Assembly: GCF_000422285.1 (NCBI RefSeq)
Contig: NZ_AULM01000023.1
Span: 1 to 60,564 of the forward strand
Direction: 5' to 3'
Length of the DNA: 60,564 bases
From: Desulfatiglans anilini DSM 4660
GTDB taxonomy: Bacteria > Desulfobacterota > DSM-4660 > Desulfatiglandales > Desulfatiglandaceae
A program made the position numbers and the translations under genes. Numbering within the stretch: the stretch's first letter is position 1; the number at the start of each line of letters is the position of its first letter. This document shows positions 1 to 8,592 of the stretch, one piece after another. The notes under the pieces are model-generated. The model did no database searches. It saw only the letters and a list, made by a program, of their open reading frames with translations, and was not told the origin of the DNA.

Positions 1-147
1 CCCGGTAAACCCCTTGTCCCGAAAAACCCATAACGAGAAAGCCACCAGGCCAAGAAAGGCGAGGAAAAGCCCAATGGTCAACGGACGGAATTTTGACCGC
101 TTTGTGCGCTTCCGGGGTTTTCTTTTCGTTCTCCTTTTCGCTCCCAA
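1..147 (-). CDS. N-terminus of a membrane-anchored protein, possibly divergent polysaccharide deacetylase (cut by window edge)
   Basis: An open frame runs off the left edge. From a possible TTG start at 147 it encodes about 20 very basic residues (many K/R) and then a hydrophobic segment, TIGLFLAFLGLVAFSLWVF, typical of a type II signal anchor. It has the same orientation as ctpA and lies downstream of it, with only a dispersed repeat between. In many deltaproteobacteria the gene after ftsEX-envC-ctpA encodes a divergent polysaccharide deacetylase with such an anchor; the name rests on that synteny alone, because no catalytic region is visible. The start is uncertain: no convincing Shine-Dalgarno sequence precedes the TTG. 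Confidence 0.45.
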   Translation of the reverse strand, partial: MGAKRRTKRKPRKRTKRSKFRPLTIGLFLAFLGLVAFSLWVFRDKGFTG

Positions 148-202
148 CCAGACACCAGAACCGTGCGCCGATCCACGCGCCCGTCCTCCAACACCCTAGA
201 GA

Positions 203-426
203 GTTTCCATCCGGAAATGGTCTTTTTGGCCAATCTCGGCGTCAACCTGCACGTTTGCTTGTGCGGCGACCTGCAGGTCGCCTCCGCACAAACGCTTGAT
301 TTCCTTGATATTGGCCAAACCGGAACCCGCCGCGAAGCGGTGGGACTGAGCACCCGAAGGGTGTGAAGAAAAATCCTCATTTCCGGATTGGAAACCGAGT
401 CCTACCGCAAAATCATTTCCGTATGA
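203..426 (-). repeat. Dispersed structured repeat, copy A
   Basis: Full-length copy (about 224 bp) of the repeat family, in the same orientation as ctpA transcription. Read on the minus strand it has: two head iterons of the type GTTTCCAATCCGGAAATGA (outer one decayed), a hairpin CACCC-TTC-GGGTG, a hairpin CCGC-TTC-GCGG, a TTGGCCAA site, a long hairpin centred on the perfect palindrome GCGACCTGCAGGTCGC, a second TTGGCCAA, and a closing inverted iteron CATTTCCGGATGGAAAC. It fills the gap between ctpA and the next gene, so it is probably transcribed with them. Confidence 0.9.
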
Positions 427-473
427 TCTAGAGTACCCCTTGGGGCCATGTTTTCCTGCCGGTTCGGACAATA

Positions 474-1808
474 TCAGGATGCCGACTTTATCCTGGAAAA
501 AACCTTCCAGCTTTTCAGCAGATCCAAGGCATACCGAACTTGATTGTCTTGTTCAAGGAGGACCTGTGCGGCCTCCTCTCCCGGGTCTTTGGCATCCTTT
601 TCGCCGCCTTCCTCCCCATCAGATTTCTCGGAAGGCAGGTGTCCCTCCAGGTCCTCTTCACGCATCATGAGCGAGATGTCTTCTTTGGCCTTATCCTTCT
701 CAGACCTGACAAAGGGCACTTCCACATCCGGCATGATCCCGCTCGACTGAATCGACCGTCCGCTGGGAGTGTAATATAAAGAAGTGGTCAGCCTCAACCC
801 GGAGCCATCCGAAAGAGGCAGAATGGTCTGGACCGACCCCTTGCCAAAGGTCCTGGTACCCACGACCAGTGCGCGGCCGTTGTCCTGCAACGCCCCGGCC
901 ACGATCTCGGCCGCGCTGGCGCTCCCCCCGTTCACCAGCACAGCAACGGGGTACGGCCTCGGGTGACCGTCCCGGTGCGCGCTCGCCTCGATGTTCTGGG
1001 AAGAAATCCGCCCCTTGGTCGTCACGATGGATCCGGAATCGAGAAAAAGGTCCGAGACGTCTATGGCCTGGGACAAAAGGCCGCCGGGGTTGTTCCGCAA
1101 ATCGAGGATAAGCCCTTTCAACTCCCCAGTCTGCTCCAGGCCGTCCAGCGCCTGAGATAGCTCTTCAGCCGTTTTGCTTTGGAACGTGGAAACCCGGGCA
1201 TAACCGATATCCGGGGTCAGCCTGAAGACCTTGACACTCTTAAGGGGAATGACATCCCTTTTGATGGCGAATTCCAGGGGGGCATCTTCCCCCTCACGGA
1301 TGATGGTCAAATGGACTTCCGTGCCCCGTGGACCGCGGATCATCTTGACCGCCTCGGTCAGAGTCATATCTTTGGTGAATTTGTCTTCCACTTTAATGAT
1401 CTTGTCCCCCGCCTGCAATCCGGCGTCGTAGGCCGGGGTTCCCTCGATAGGAGAAACGACGGTCAGCACATCATCTTTCAGGGTGATCTCGATGCCGATC
1501 CCCGTAAAACTGCCCTGGGTCTCCTGCATCAACTCCTGATGCTCCTCCCGTGTCATGAAGGAGGAATGGGGATCGAGACTCCCAACCATCCCTTTGATGG
1601 CACCATAGATCAGTGTCTGAGCATCCTTCGGTTCCACATAGTTCTGTTCCACCTCGCGCAGGACCTCCGCGAAGATCTCGAGGTTCTTGTAGACATCGTC
1701 GGTCCCGGCACGCACAGAGTCATGCCGGCCGTTCAAAAGGAAAAACCCCAGGGTGACCAGACACGCCAACCCAAAATACCTGCCGAATCTTTTCGCAAAC
1801 TGATGCAT
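474..1808 (-). CDS. ctpA: C-terminal processing protease (S41 family, PDZ-containing)
   Basis: Periplasmic serine protease of the CtpA/Prc family (444 aa). It has an N-terminal signal anchor (residues about 10-26), an N-terminal helical region with SLDPHSSFM, a PDZ domain (about 98-185) for substrate binding, and the S41 core. The Ser-Lys dyad is visible as S296 in GGSASAAE and K323 in RTFGKGSVQ. The C-terminal tail (about 385-425) is rich in E/K/D. The start at 1808 is preceded by GAGGAG six bases upstream; a longer in-frame extension to 1946 lacks signal-peptide character. It follows envC and ftsEX on the same strand, suggesting a role in turnover of the division-linked peptidoglycan hydrolase system. 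This arrangement is common in deltaproteobacteria. Confidence 0.95.
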   Translation of the reverse strand: MHQFAKRFGRYFGLACLVTLGFFLLNGRHDSVRAGTDDVYKNLEIFAEVLREVEQNYVEPKDAQTLIYGAIKGMVGSLDPHSSFMTREEHQELMQETQGSFTGIGIEITLKDDVLTVVSPIEGTPAYDAGLQAGDKIIKVEDKFTKDMTLTEAVKMIRGPRGTEVHLTIIREGEDAPLEFAIKRDVIPLKSVKVFRLTPDIGYARVSTFQSKTAEELSQALDGLEQTGELKGLILDLRNNPGGLLSQAIDVSDLFLDSGSIVTTKGRISSQNIEASAHRDGHPRPYPVAVLVNGGSASAAEIVAGALQDNGRALVVGTRTFGKGSVQTILPLSDGSGLRLTTSLYYTPSGRSIQSSGIMPDVEVPFVRSEKDKAKEDISLMMREEDLEGHLPSEKSDGEEGGEKDAKDPGEEAAQVLLEQDNQVRYALDLLKSWKVFSRIKSAS

Positions 1809-2003
1809 TCGTTTCTCCTCGCCCCCGCTGCAGGAGGGGCGCCGCCCATTTGATTCCTCTCCACAGGTCCAGACGAAAACAGGAAGATCTTTCCACCGGC
1901 TTAGCCGGGGCAGGGAAAGACCGCTTGCCACAACTTTATCGATCACCCTGCCTACATCTCATACGCCCGGACCTTCGCCCTCAGCTTCAGGCAGAACAAA
2001 CCG

Positions 2004-3149
2004 TCATGGCAGACCGAACCATTCACGCGGGTCGAGGTTCTCCGTTCCCGTCCTGATCTCGAAGTAGAGCGGTCCTCCACCTTTGACTGAGCCCAAAACC
2101 TCCCCCGCCTCCACCCACTCTCCCGTCTTTCTGCGCCGCTCGGCCAACTGGCCCATAACGGTATAAAATCGGCGTCCGTGATTCATGATAATCATATCAC
2201 CGTATCCTTTCAGCCTTCCAGAAAAATCAATCCGGCCGGGGAAAACGGCTTTCACCGTGTCCTCGTCCCCACGGATGAAGACGCCCTTGCGCTGATCGAG
2301 GTCGTTCTTGCTCAAGAAGTCTCTAGCGGAAACAATCTCTCCGGGCAGAGGAGGCTGCAGACTTCCTCTGGCCCTCTCAAAATCCGAAAAAGCACGTTCT
2401 TTCGACGGCGATTCTTCTTCTTCCAGCATCAAAAGCCGATCCTTCATTTCCTTGGCGGCCGCCTCGAGTTCCCTCACGGCCGTCTCGTAAAAATCCTTTT
2501 CCTGATGGACCTTCACAAGATCGAGAACCCTGCCCTCCAGCTCTTTCTGCAGCGCAACGGCCTGCTGTTCGAGGGCCTGATACCGCTTCAGGGCATCCTC
2601 CAAGCCGGCCTCGAGTTCGGCAATCTTCTGTCTGCCGGCTGAGGACTCTTCCACGAGCCACTGTAATTCCCTCCCGTCACGGCTGACCATCACCTTCAGG
2701 TATTTGATCAGATGCAGCAGTTCACGCAGACCCTGGGACGAGAAAATCGTCTTCAGATAACCTTCCCGGGCAAACTTATAAAAGACGGTCAGTCTTCGGG
2801 CGAGCTGCGCTCCTATGGCAGCGGCCGCATCCTCCATCCCCGCGAGGGCTTCCTTCCGGGATTCGATTTCCTGCTCCAATGCCCGCTGTTCGCTTTTCAG
2901 GCGATCCAGGGCCTTCTCACCGGATCGGACCTCGTCCTGCAGCATGGACAACTCGACCAGCAGGTCTTTTTCACGCAGCTGGGCGGCGTCGAGTTTCTGG
3001 GCCTCCTCCGAAAGGTGGGCCTCAATCTGATCGAGCCGGCGCACCGCATTATCCGCCGCCCGGGACATCCCGGGGGAGCCCCAAAGCCAGAAGGCACCCA
3101 TGACGATCACCACCTGGAAAATCCGGCCGGCGGTTAAAAAACCTCTCAT
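2004..3149 (-). CDS. envC: Murein hydrolase activator, EnvC-like
   Basis: A 381-aa periplasmic protein: signal sequence or anchor (about 10-30), a long coiled coil (about 40-270, Glu/Lys/Leu rich) and a C-terminal LytM (M23-like) domain (about 300-381). The LytM domain lacks the usual HxH zinc motif (FYTVMGQL stands where active enzymes have a YAHL-type sequence), as in EnvC proteins that activate amidases rather than cut peptidoglycan. The ATG at 3149 overlaps the ftsX stop as ATGA, fixing the start and indicating translational coupling. FtsEX would recruit and switch this protein on at the septum. Confidence 0.9.
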   Translation of the reverse strand: MRGFLTAGRIFQVVIVMGAFWLWGSPGMSRAADNAVRRLDQIEAHLSEEAQKLDAAQLREKDLLVELSMLQDEVRSGEKALDRLKSEQRALEQEIESRKEALAGMEDAAAAIGAQLARRLTVFYKFAREGYLKTIFSSQGLRELLHLIKYLKVMVSRDGRELQWLVEESSAGRQKIAELEAGLEDALKRYQALEQQAVALQKELEGRVLDLVKVHQEKDFYETAVRELEAAAKEMKDRLLMLEEEESPSKERAFSDFERARGSLQPPLPGEIVSARDFLSKNDLDQRKGVFIRGDEDTVKAVFPGRIDFSGRLKGYGDMIIMNHGRRFYTVMGQLAERRRKTGEWVEAGEVLGSVKGGGPLYFEIRTGTENLDPREWFGLP

Positions 3150-4042
3150 ACGTCGAAGAAACGGCTCACAGCGATCAGACTGCCAAAAACCCCTAACAGC
3201 ATGCTGCCGGCGAAAAGGGCTAACAACAGGTGCGGAGGAACAAACACGACCTCCAGAACCGGGATATCCATCCACCGGATCTCCCTCGCGGAAAGGAGCA
3301 GATAGCTCAGATAGAGGATCCCCAGAGACGCGGCCCCGCTCAAAACCCCCTGCACCAGACCCTCGAGGAGGAAGGGCGTCTTGACAAACCAGTCGGTGGC
3401 CCCGACCAGTTTCGAGATTTCGATCTCTTCCCGGCGTGAATAAATCGTCAACTTGATGGTATTGACGACGATGAAAAGCACCCCCACCGCCAGAAGCCCT
3501 CCGAGCACGGTGCCTCCAATCCTCAGCACGTCAAGCAAAGCGTGAGCCCGCCCGCGCCAATCCTCGCTCAACACGACCTCATCGACACCAGGTACCGCCT
3601 CGACACCCCGTTTGAACTCCAGGAGGTCGTCCCCGTCCACCTCCGTCGCCTTGAAAATCACGTCCAAGGCAGTGGGCAGCGGGTTGGGATCAGGCAAATC
3701 ATCCAGGATTTCCTTCTGATCCCCGAGCGCCCTCCGCAAGATCTGCATCGCCTCCTCGCTCGACACGGTGCGCACGCATTCCGCGCCCTCGAAGGACACG
3801 ATGAACCCCTCGACCTGCTGTTTTACAGGCTCTCCTGCATCGCTCCGAATATAGACGGAGGCAAAAAGGCTGTCACCCCAACCGCGGACCCAGGTATTCA
3901 GATTGACGAAAAGGAGAAGGAAAAAACCGAAGATCAGCAGCGATACCGTCATCGTGCCTATCCCGATCAGCTGCACCATCCGGTTGGCGCGCAAACCGGC
4001 CATCGCCTGACGAAACAGATAAACGATCAGATAGATTTTCAT
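3146..4042 (-). CDS. ftsX: Cell division ABC transporter permease FtsX
   Basis: A 298-aa FtsX with the standard topology: a transmembrane helix near residues 22-48, a large periplasmic loop (about 50-170) that would contact EnvC, then three further helices (about 175-195, 225-250, 268-290). The cytoplasmic EIEISKLVGAT stretch is the characteristic FtsX coupling segment. The start overlaps the ftsE stop (ATGA) and the end overlaps the envC start, so the three genes are one translationally coupled unit. FtsEX transmits ATP hydrolysis by FtsE to periplasmic amidase activation. Confidence 0.96.
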   Translation of the reverse strand: MKIYLIVYLFRQAMAGLRANRMVQLIGIGTMTVSLLIFGFFLLLFVNLNTWVRGWGDSLFASVYIRSDAGEPVKQQVEGFIVSFEGAECVRTVSSEEAMQILRRALGDQKEILDDLPDPNPLPTALDVIFKATEVDGDDLLEFKRGVEAVPGVDEVVLSEDWRGRAHALLDVLRIGGTVLGGLLAVGVLFIVVNTIKLTIYSRREEIEISKLVGATDWFVKTPFLLEGLVQGVLSGAASLGILYLSYLLLSAREIRWMDIPVLEVVFVPPHLLLALFAGSMLLGVFGSLIAVSRFFDV

Positions 4043-4695
4043 GGGTCATCCAAAACGGCACCCCGATCGAGCCTGATCCGTCGATGCCCCATCTCCTCCA
4101 GCAGCTCCCGGTTGTGCGTCGCAATGATCACGGTGGTCCCTTTCGCCTGGATCTTGCGCAGAACGTGCATGATTTCAAGCGTCAGATCCCAATCCAGATT
4201 GCCGGTTGGCTCATCGGCCAGCAGGATGAGCGGGTCCTTGACGATCGCCCGTGCGATCGCCACCCGCTGCTGTTCACCCCCCGACAGTTCCAGCGGGAAC
4301 ATGGACTCCTTGTCCGCCAGGCCCAATGACCGAAGGGTCTGGTGGGTCTTCTTGCGGATCACTCCCGGGCGCTCGCCGCATACCTCCAGGGCCAGGGCTA
4401 CATTTTCGAAGACCGTCTTGCCGGGCAGCAGTTTGAAATCCTGGAACACGAAACCGATCTTACGGCGAAGCAGGTCGAGATTCGAGCGGCTGATCCGGCT
4501 CAGGTTGATCCCATGGATCAGGATCCCCCCGCTCGTCGGCTTCTCCGATCCGAAAATCAGCCGCAGCAGCGTCGTCTTACCGGCCCCGCTCGGCCCGGTC
4601 AAAAAGATGAACTCTCCGGTATTCAGCGTCAGGTTGACATCTTTCAGTGCGACGCAGGCCCCGAAACTCTTGCTCAACCGGAAAAGCTGGATCAT
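4039..4695 (-). CDS. ftsE: Cell division ATP-binding protein FtsE
   Basis: A 218-aa ABC ATPase. Walker A GPSGAGKTT is near residues 34-42, the signature LSGGEQQR at 137-144, Walker B LILLADEPTG at 156-165, and the H-loop ATHN follows. Length and sequence are typical of FtsE. It partners with the overlapping ftsX. A TolC-family gene lies 38 bp upstream on the same strand, so the cluster may extend to it. Confidence 0.96.
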   Translation of the reverse strand: MIQLFRLSKSFGACVALKDVNLTLNTGEFIFLTGPSGAGKTTLLRLIFGSEKPTSGGILIHGINLSRISRSNLDLLRRKIGFVFQDFKLLPGKTVFENVALALEVCGERPGVIRKKTHQTLRSLGLADKESMFPLELSGGEQQRVAIARAIVKDPLILLADEPTGNLDWDLTLEIMHVLRKIQAKGTTVIIATHNRELLEEMGHRRIRLDRGAVLDDP

Positions 4696-4733
4696 GGTGG
4701 AACCCTCGGCAGTCTCCGGAAAATACCGTCATT

Positions 4734-6065
4734 TCACTCAATTCCCATGGCCCGCTGCAGCCGGGCCTTGGCGAGGTTGTGGTTGTACAGGGCCCGGTAG
4801 TAGTTGACGCGCGCTTCCGTCAAAAGGGTCTGGGCATCGAGGACCTCGGTAATCGTCGTCACCTCCGCCTTGTAACGCTCCTCGTTAACGCGCAGGTTCT
4901 CTTCCGCCTGGCCCAGAGCCTTCTCCGTCGTCGGGATATTCTCCGCCGCGGTGCTGATTTCCAGCATGGCGTTTTTCACTTCCAGACCGATGCCTTCTTC
5001 CAGGGACTGCCTGGTGTGCATCAACTCCCTCTGGAGGCTTTCCTTTTCATGGACAGCATAGCGCGTTTTGCCCCACTCCCAGAAGGTCCAGGTCAGACCC
5101 GCTGTGATCTGCCAACTGTTTGCGTCATGATAGGGGCTGCCGGACACACCGGGAGAGTCGCCCTCTTTGATGTAGTCATAGCTCAGTACGACATCAGGAT
5201 AATAGTCGCTCGCGGCGATCCGCTTTTGCTGTTCGACTTGGAGGATATTGGTATCGAGCAGCTTCATCTCCGGGCGGTTCTTCAGCGCCTTGGACACATA
5301 GGCAACGAAATCACCCTCCTCCGGGGAATAGGCCAAAATGTCCTGGACCTGCACTGGAAGGGCGACCGGCCTGCCCAAAACATTGTTGAATGCCGCCCGC
5401 GCTAGAACGGCTGAATTCCGCGCGCCCACGAGCTTCTGCCTTGCGTTCGCTAGTTCGACCTCCGCCTTCAGCAAATCATTGACCGGGATGATACCGACTT
5501 TGTAGAAATTATCCGCGACATTACGGTTCGACTCGAGCGACTGGACGGCCTGTTCGGCAACCAACACCGCCTTGTCGGCGATCAGCACGTTGAAGTACGC
5601 TTCCTTGACGCTCAGAATGAGGTCGAGCTTCGCCCTCGCGATGTTCAACTCGGCCTGATCGACTCCCAACTTGGCCAGTTCATAGGCGCTCGTCAAAGCG
5701 AAGCCGGTAAAGAGAGGTTGGGTCACCGTTCCTTTCCACTGATAATTATCGACCGTTCCGACATTGATCTCGACTCCCGGCAGAAGATCCGAGCGAAACT
5801 GAGGTGCCTCGTTGAAGCGGGTGTAGCCGTAGGTGGTGCTGGCCTTGGGCAAAAACTCCGTACCAGCTTGTTTTTTCGCCATTTCGGCCTGGTATTTCGT
5901 CTCCATCGTCGCCCGAAGATCGGGGTTGTTTTCCATCGCCTCCGCAATGCTCCGCTCCAAGGTGTACGGGTCCCGGTCCTGCGCCCATGCAACGCAGCTG
6001 CCCCACATCCCCGCACTCGCCAGCATCAGCATCGGGATCAAAAAAAACAACCGATCAAGCCTCAT
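4734..6065 (-). CDS. TolC-family outer membrane efflux protein
   Basis: A 443-aa outer-membrane channel protein with an N-terminal signal peptide ending near CVAWAQ (about residue 29) and two tandem OEP repeats (about 35-230 and 245-435) with the alternating helical pattern of TolC channels. The start follows GGAGG with six bases spacing. No membrane-fusion protein or inner-membrane pump is adjacent, so its partners are elsewhere. It is probably the first gene of the ftsE-X-envC-ctpA transcript, but this is only inferred from spacing. Confidence 0.93.
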   Translation of the reverse strand: MRLDRLFFLIPMLMLASAGMWGSCVAWAQDRDPYTLERSIAEAMENNPDLRATMETKYQAEMAKKQAGTEFLPKASTTYGYTRFNEAPQFRSDLLPGVEINVGTVDNYQWKGTVTQPLFTGFALTSAYELAKLGVDQAELNIARAKLDLILSVKEAYFNVLIADKAVLVAEQAVQSLESNRNVADNFYKVGIIPVNDLLKAEVELANARQKLVGARNSAVLARAAFNNVLGRPVALPVQVQDILAYSPEEGDFVAYVSKALKNRPEMKLLDTNILQVEQQKRIAASDYYPDVVLSYDYIKEGDSPGVSGSPYHDANSWQITAGLTWTFWEWGKTRYAVHEKESLQRELMHTRQSLEEGIGLEVKNAMLEISTAAENIPTTEKALGQAEENLRVNEERYKAEVTTITEVLDAQTLLTEARVNYYRALYNHNLAKARLQRAMGIE

Positions 6066-6236
6066 CTTAAGCCTCCAGGTCCTGGAATCGGCAATCCGCT
6101 TTCCTCACCGGACGCCTTATCGTTCGACCAAAACCGCTTTCCGCCCCATCCGGCCCATTCCTCGATCTAAACAAACCCGTTCCTTCCCCAGCACAGCGCA
6201 TATACAAAGGCGCGGCGCGGGGCTTGGAGCGTAGAA

Positions 6237-7115
6237 TCACTTCAGTGTTTCGAGCTTGGATTTTGCGATCTTGGCCTCCGGGGAGTCGGGGTATTTTTTC
6301 ATGATCTGACGGAGCAGCAGGTGCGAACTCGTCTTGTCGTTGATTTCGTAAAATGCCAAAGCCTGGCGCAACATAGCGCTCGGAACTTTATTGCCGCTCG
6401 GGTAATTCTTGATGACTTTCTGATACGCGAGGATAGCCTGTTCGTGCTGCTTCTGAGCCATGTAAGATTCGCCTATCCAGAACTGCGCATTGTCGGCCAG
6501 TGAAGACTTCGGGTATTCGGCCAGAAACGAGTCGAACCCCTGGATGGCCTTTTCATACTGCCCAGCCCGGAACTCCGCCAGGACCTGCTCATACAAAACC
6601 TGATCGGAGGGAAGGGGCTTGGCCGCCTCAACAACGGCCGGCGCCTTTGCACCCGTATCCGCCGGCGCTGTCTTTTCGGCGGAAGCCGCAGCCGGGGACT
6701 CCGATGCCTCTTCCAGATTCAAGTAGCCCTGAACCTGGCGCAAGCCCTTCTCGAGCACCGCCACCCGCCGGCTGAGATCTTCGATGCCGGTGGCTGCCCG
6801 GTCTTCCCCAGCGCCCGGCTTGAGAGAGCCGTGCTTGAGAAGGTGTTGGTTTTCCTCCGTCATGCCGCGCAGTTCCTGCAATTCGGTCTTGACCCGCCCG
6901 AGATCGGTCATCATGTCCGCCTGCGTAGCGCGGATAGAACCCAATTCATCCTTCTCGACGCGCTCCTGCATCTGGGTCAACTGTTGATCCAATGCAGCCA
7001 CCCGGTCATTCAGATAAAGGACATCCTGGCTGCTGGCGCATCCCAAAAAGAACGCCGCCATAAGTCCACAAACACAAACCATCTTCCCGCTTTCGATCCA
7101 GCCAGATATCACCAT
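6237..7115 (-). CDS. cpoB: Tol-Pal system TPR protein CpoB/YbgF (lipoprotein)
   Basis: Periplasmic coordinator of Tol-Pal function with cell-wall synthesis. It contains a likely lipobox (AFFLGC), a coiled coil (about 35-110), an Ala/Pro linker and three C-terminal TPRs typical of YbgF/CpoB (tol_pal_ybgF domain: FRAGQYEKAIQGF, KQHEQAILAYQKV, then a final repeat). Most CpoB proteins are soluble, so the lipid anchor is a variant. The start is uncertain: the ATG at 7115 and GTG at 7112 share an AAGAAGG ribosome site, and an ATG at 7082 is also possible. It lies 76 bp before nothing else in the Tol cluster and 350 bp downstream of pal on the same strand. Confidence 0.9.
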   Translation of the reverse strand: MVISGWIESGKMVCVCGLMAAFFLGCASSQDVLYLNDRVAALDQQLTQMQERVEKDELGSIRATQADMMTDLGRVKTELQELRGMTEENQHLLKHGSLKPGAGEDRAATGIEDLSRRVAVLEKGLRQVQGYLNLEEASESPAAASAEKTAPADTGAKAPAVVEAAKPLPSDQVLYEQVLAEFRAGQYEKAIQGFDSFLAEYPKSSLADNAQFWIGESYMAQKQHEQAILAYQKVIKNYPSGNKVPSAMLRQALAFYEINDKTSSHLLLRQIMKKYPDSPEAKIAKSKLETLK

Positions 7116-7464
7116 GCCTTCTTTACCCCCATCCGACAAATGTCCTTCAAACCCACGGATCGAAGCGAAAGACTCCCTCAGATCCGACGAAAACGAGGGG
7201 TGGAGCACAAACCACGGTCCGGCGCCACCCCTCATTCCCAATAAACCAACTGCCGTTTCGGGACAATCAACCTGTCGCCCTACCGGGTTTTCGCACAGGA
7301 ACAGTCTCGGCCCGAAAACGATCCAAGATCCTTGGAATCGCACACCCGGCATCGCCCGGGCCACTTCTGCAAACCTTATAGGAAGCACCGGATATGGGAC
7401 TCTGGACCTCCCTGTTTCCGGACTGGAAATCCATCAGCGCCCGAAAACTCGATGCGGAGGAGCA

Positions 7465-8019
7465 CTATTTGCTCAGGCGGAATTCAGCGCGCCGATTCTG
7501 GCTCCACGCTCCCTCGCTGTGCCCCGGATCCAGCGGTTTCTCTTCCCCATAGCTGATCGTGGAAATCCGCATATCATCCACGCCGAGCGCCACGAGGTAA
7601 TCCTTCGTCGTATTGGCACGCCGATCACCCAGTGCAAGGTTGTACTCGTTCGTGCCGCGCTCATCGCAATGACCTTCTACGACCAGACGGTATTCCGTGT
7701 TCGACCTCAGCCACTCGGCCTTTTTCTGCAAAATGACTTTGGCTTCAGACCGAAGGTCGGAGCGGTCGAAATCAAAATAGATCCGCTCGTTCTGAAAGGC
7801 CTCCACCTGCTGCTGGGCCAACCTCTGTGCCCTTTCGAGTTCCATCATCCGGGCCCGTTCAGCTTCCCTGGCGCGATCTGCACTGTCATCGGCCACCCCG
7901 GACTTCACGCCTGTGGCGTCAGAAACCGCAACCTGCTTCTTCGCGCAGGACACGGTAAACAAAAGCGCCACACCCAACACCAAACATAACATGATTTCGA
8001 ACAACCGTTTCGAAAACAT
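7465..8019 (-). CDS. pal: Peptidoglycan-associated lipoprotein Pal
   Basis: A 184-aa outer-membrane lipoprotein with lipobox LFTVSC (Cys25), a charged helical linker (about 45-75) and an OmpA-like peptidoglycan-binding domain. The motifs IYFDFDRSDLR, VVEGHCDERGTNEYN and LGDRRA hold the residues that bind diaminopimelate. GGAGG lies ten bases before the ATG. It follows tolB on the same strand, but after an unusually long gap of about 570 bp. Confidence 0.97.
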   Translation of the reverse strand: MFSKRLFEIMLCLVLGVALLFTVSCAKKQVAVSDATGVKSGVADDSADRAREAERARMMELERAQRLAQQQVEAFQNERIYFDFDRSDLRSEAKVILQKKAEWLRSNTEYRLVVEGHCDERGTNEYNLALGDRRANTTKDYLVALGVDDMRISTISYGEEKPLDPGHSEGAWSQNRRAEFRLSK

Positions 8020-8592
8020 TGCGACTCTACCTCCCTAAAATTTCCGTGTGAGACACTCCCGGCCATCCATTCGGCCGGTCTTCAAATCCGAACTTATTCG
8101 CCGGCCCTGAAACGGTTCGCACCATTTCCCAAGGCACCAGCTGGTTCCAATGGTTCACTTCTAGCACGTTGACCCATGCATTTCAAGGGTCTACACATCC
8201 CTCCCTTCATAAGTCGGCCCCTCACATTGCATCGTGCTCCAAAGCCTCGAAAAAGTCCGAAAGGTTCTGGATGGGTGCCACGTCAGTATCCAAGCTGAAA
8301 ACATCTCCTCACGGTAAGCCGCACTCATCCGGAAACGGTTTTTTCACCTTTGCTCCAACGCCAACTGGTGTTTTCGCCTGTCTGGTCATCTTGGAGAACA
8401 TCTCCAACACGCGGATAGATCTCCCAGAAACCACCAGGAACCCCGTCTATATTTGTGGATCAAAGTTCGGCTGTGCAGTGACGCGTGCTTTCGAATGGGC
8501 ACCAACGAAAAGGACCGGCCGCGGTCTCCTCCCGCTTTAAGGATAAACCAGCCCCGTATACAAACTGTAAAACACAAAGACAAAGGTTAAGG
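8020..8592 (-). other. Long tolB-pal intergenic region with a CCGGCC hairpin
   Basis: No convincing gene is present; open frames here have no recognisable sequence and poor composition. An inverted repeat CCGGCC(8059-8064)/GGCCGG(8073-8078) with an 8-base loop sits about 40 bp before the pal start. It has no T-run on the pal-sense strand, so a simple terminator is unlikely; it could be a leader hairpin or processing site giving pal its own expression level. Confidence 0.4.

Noticed and set aside
8169..8540. A 123-aa plus-strand frame between pal and tolB
   Set aside because: No ribosome site, no family resemblance, and placed antisense inside the tol cluster.
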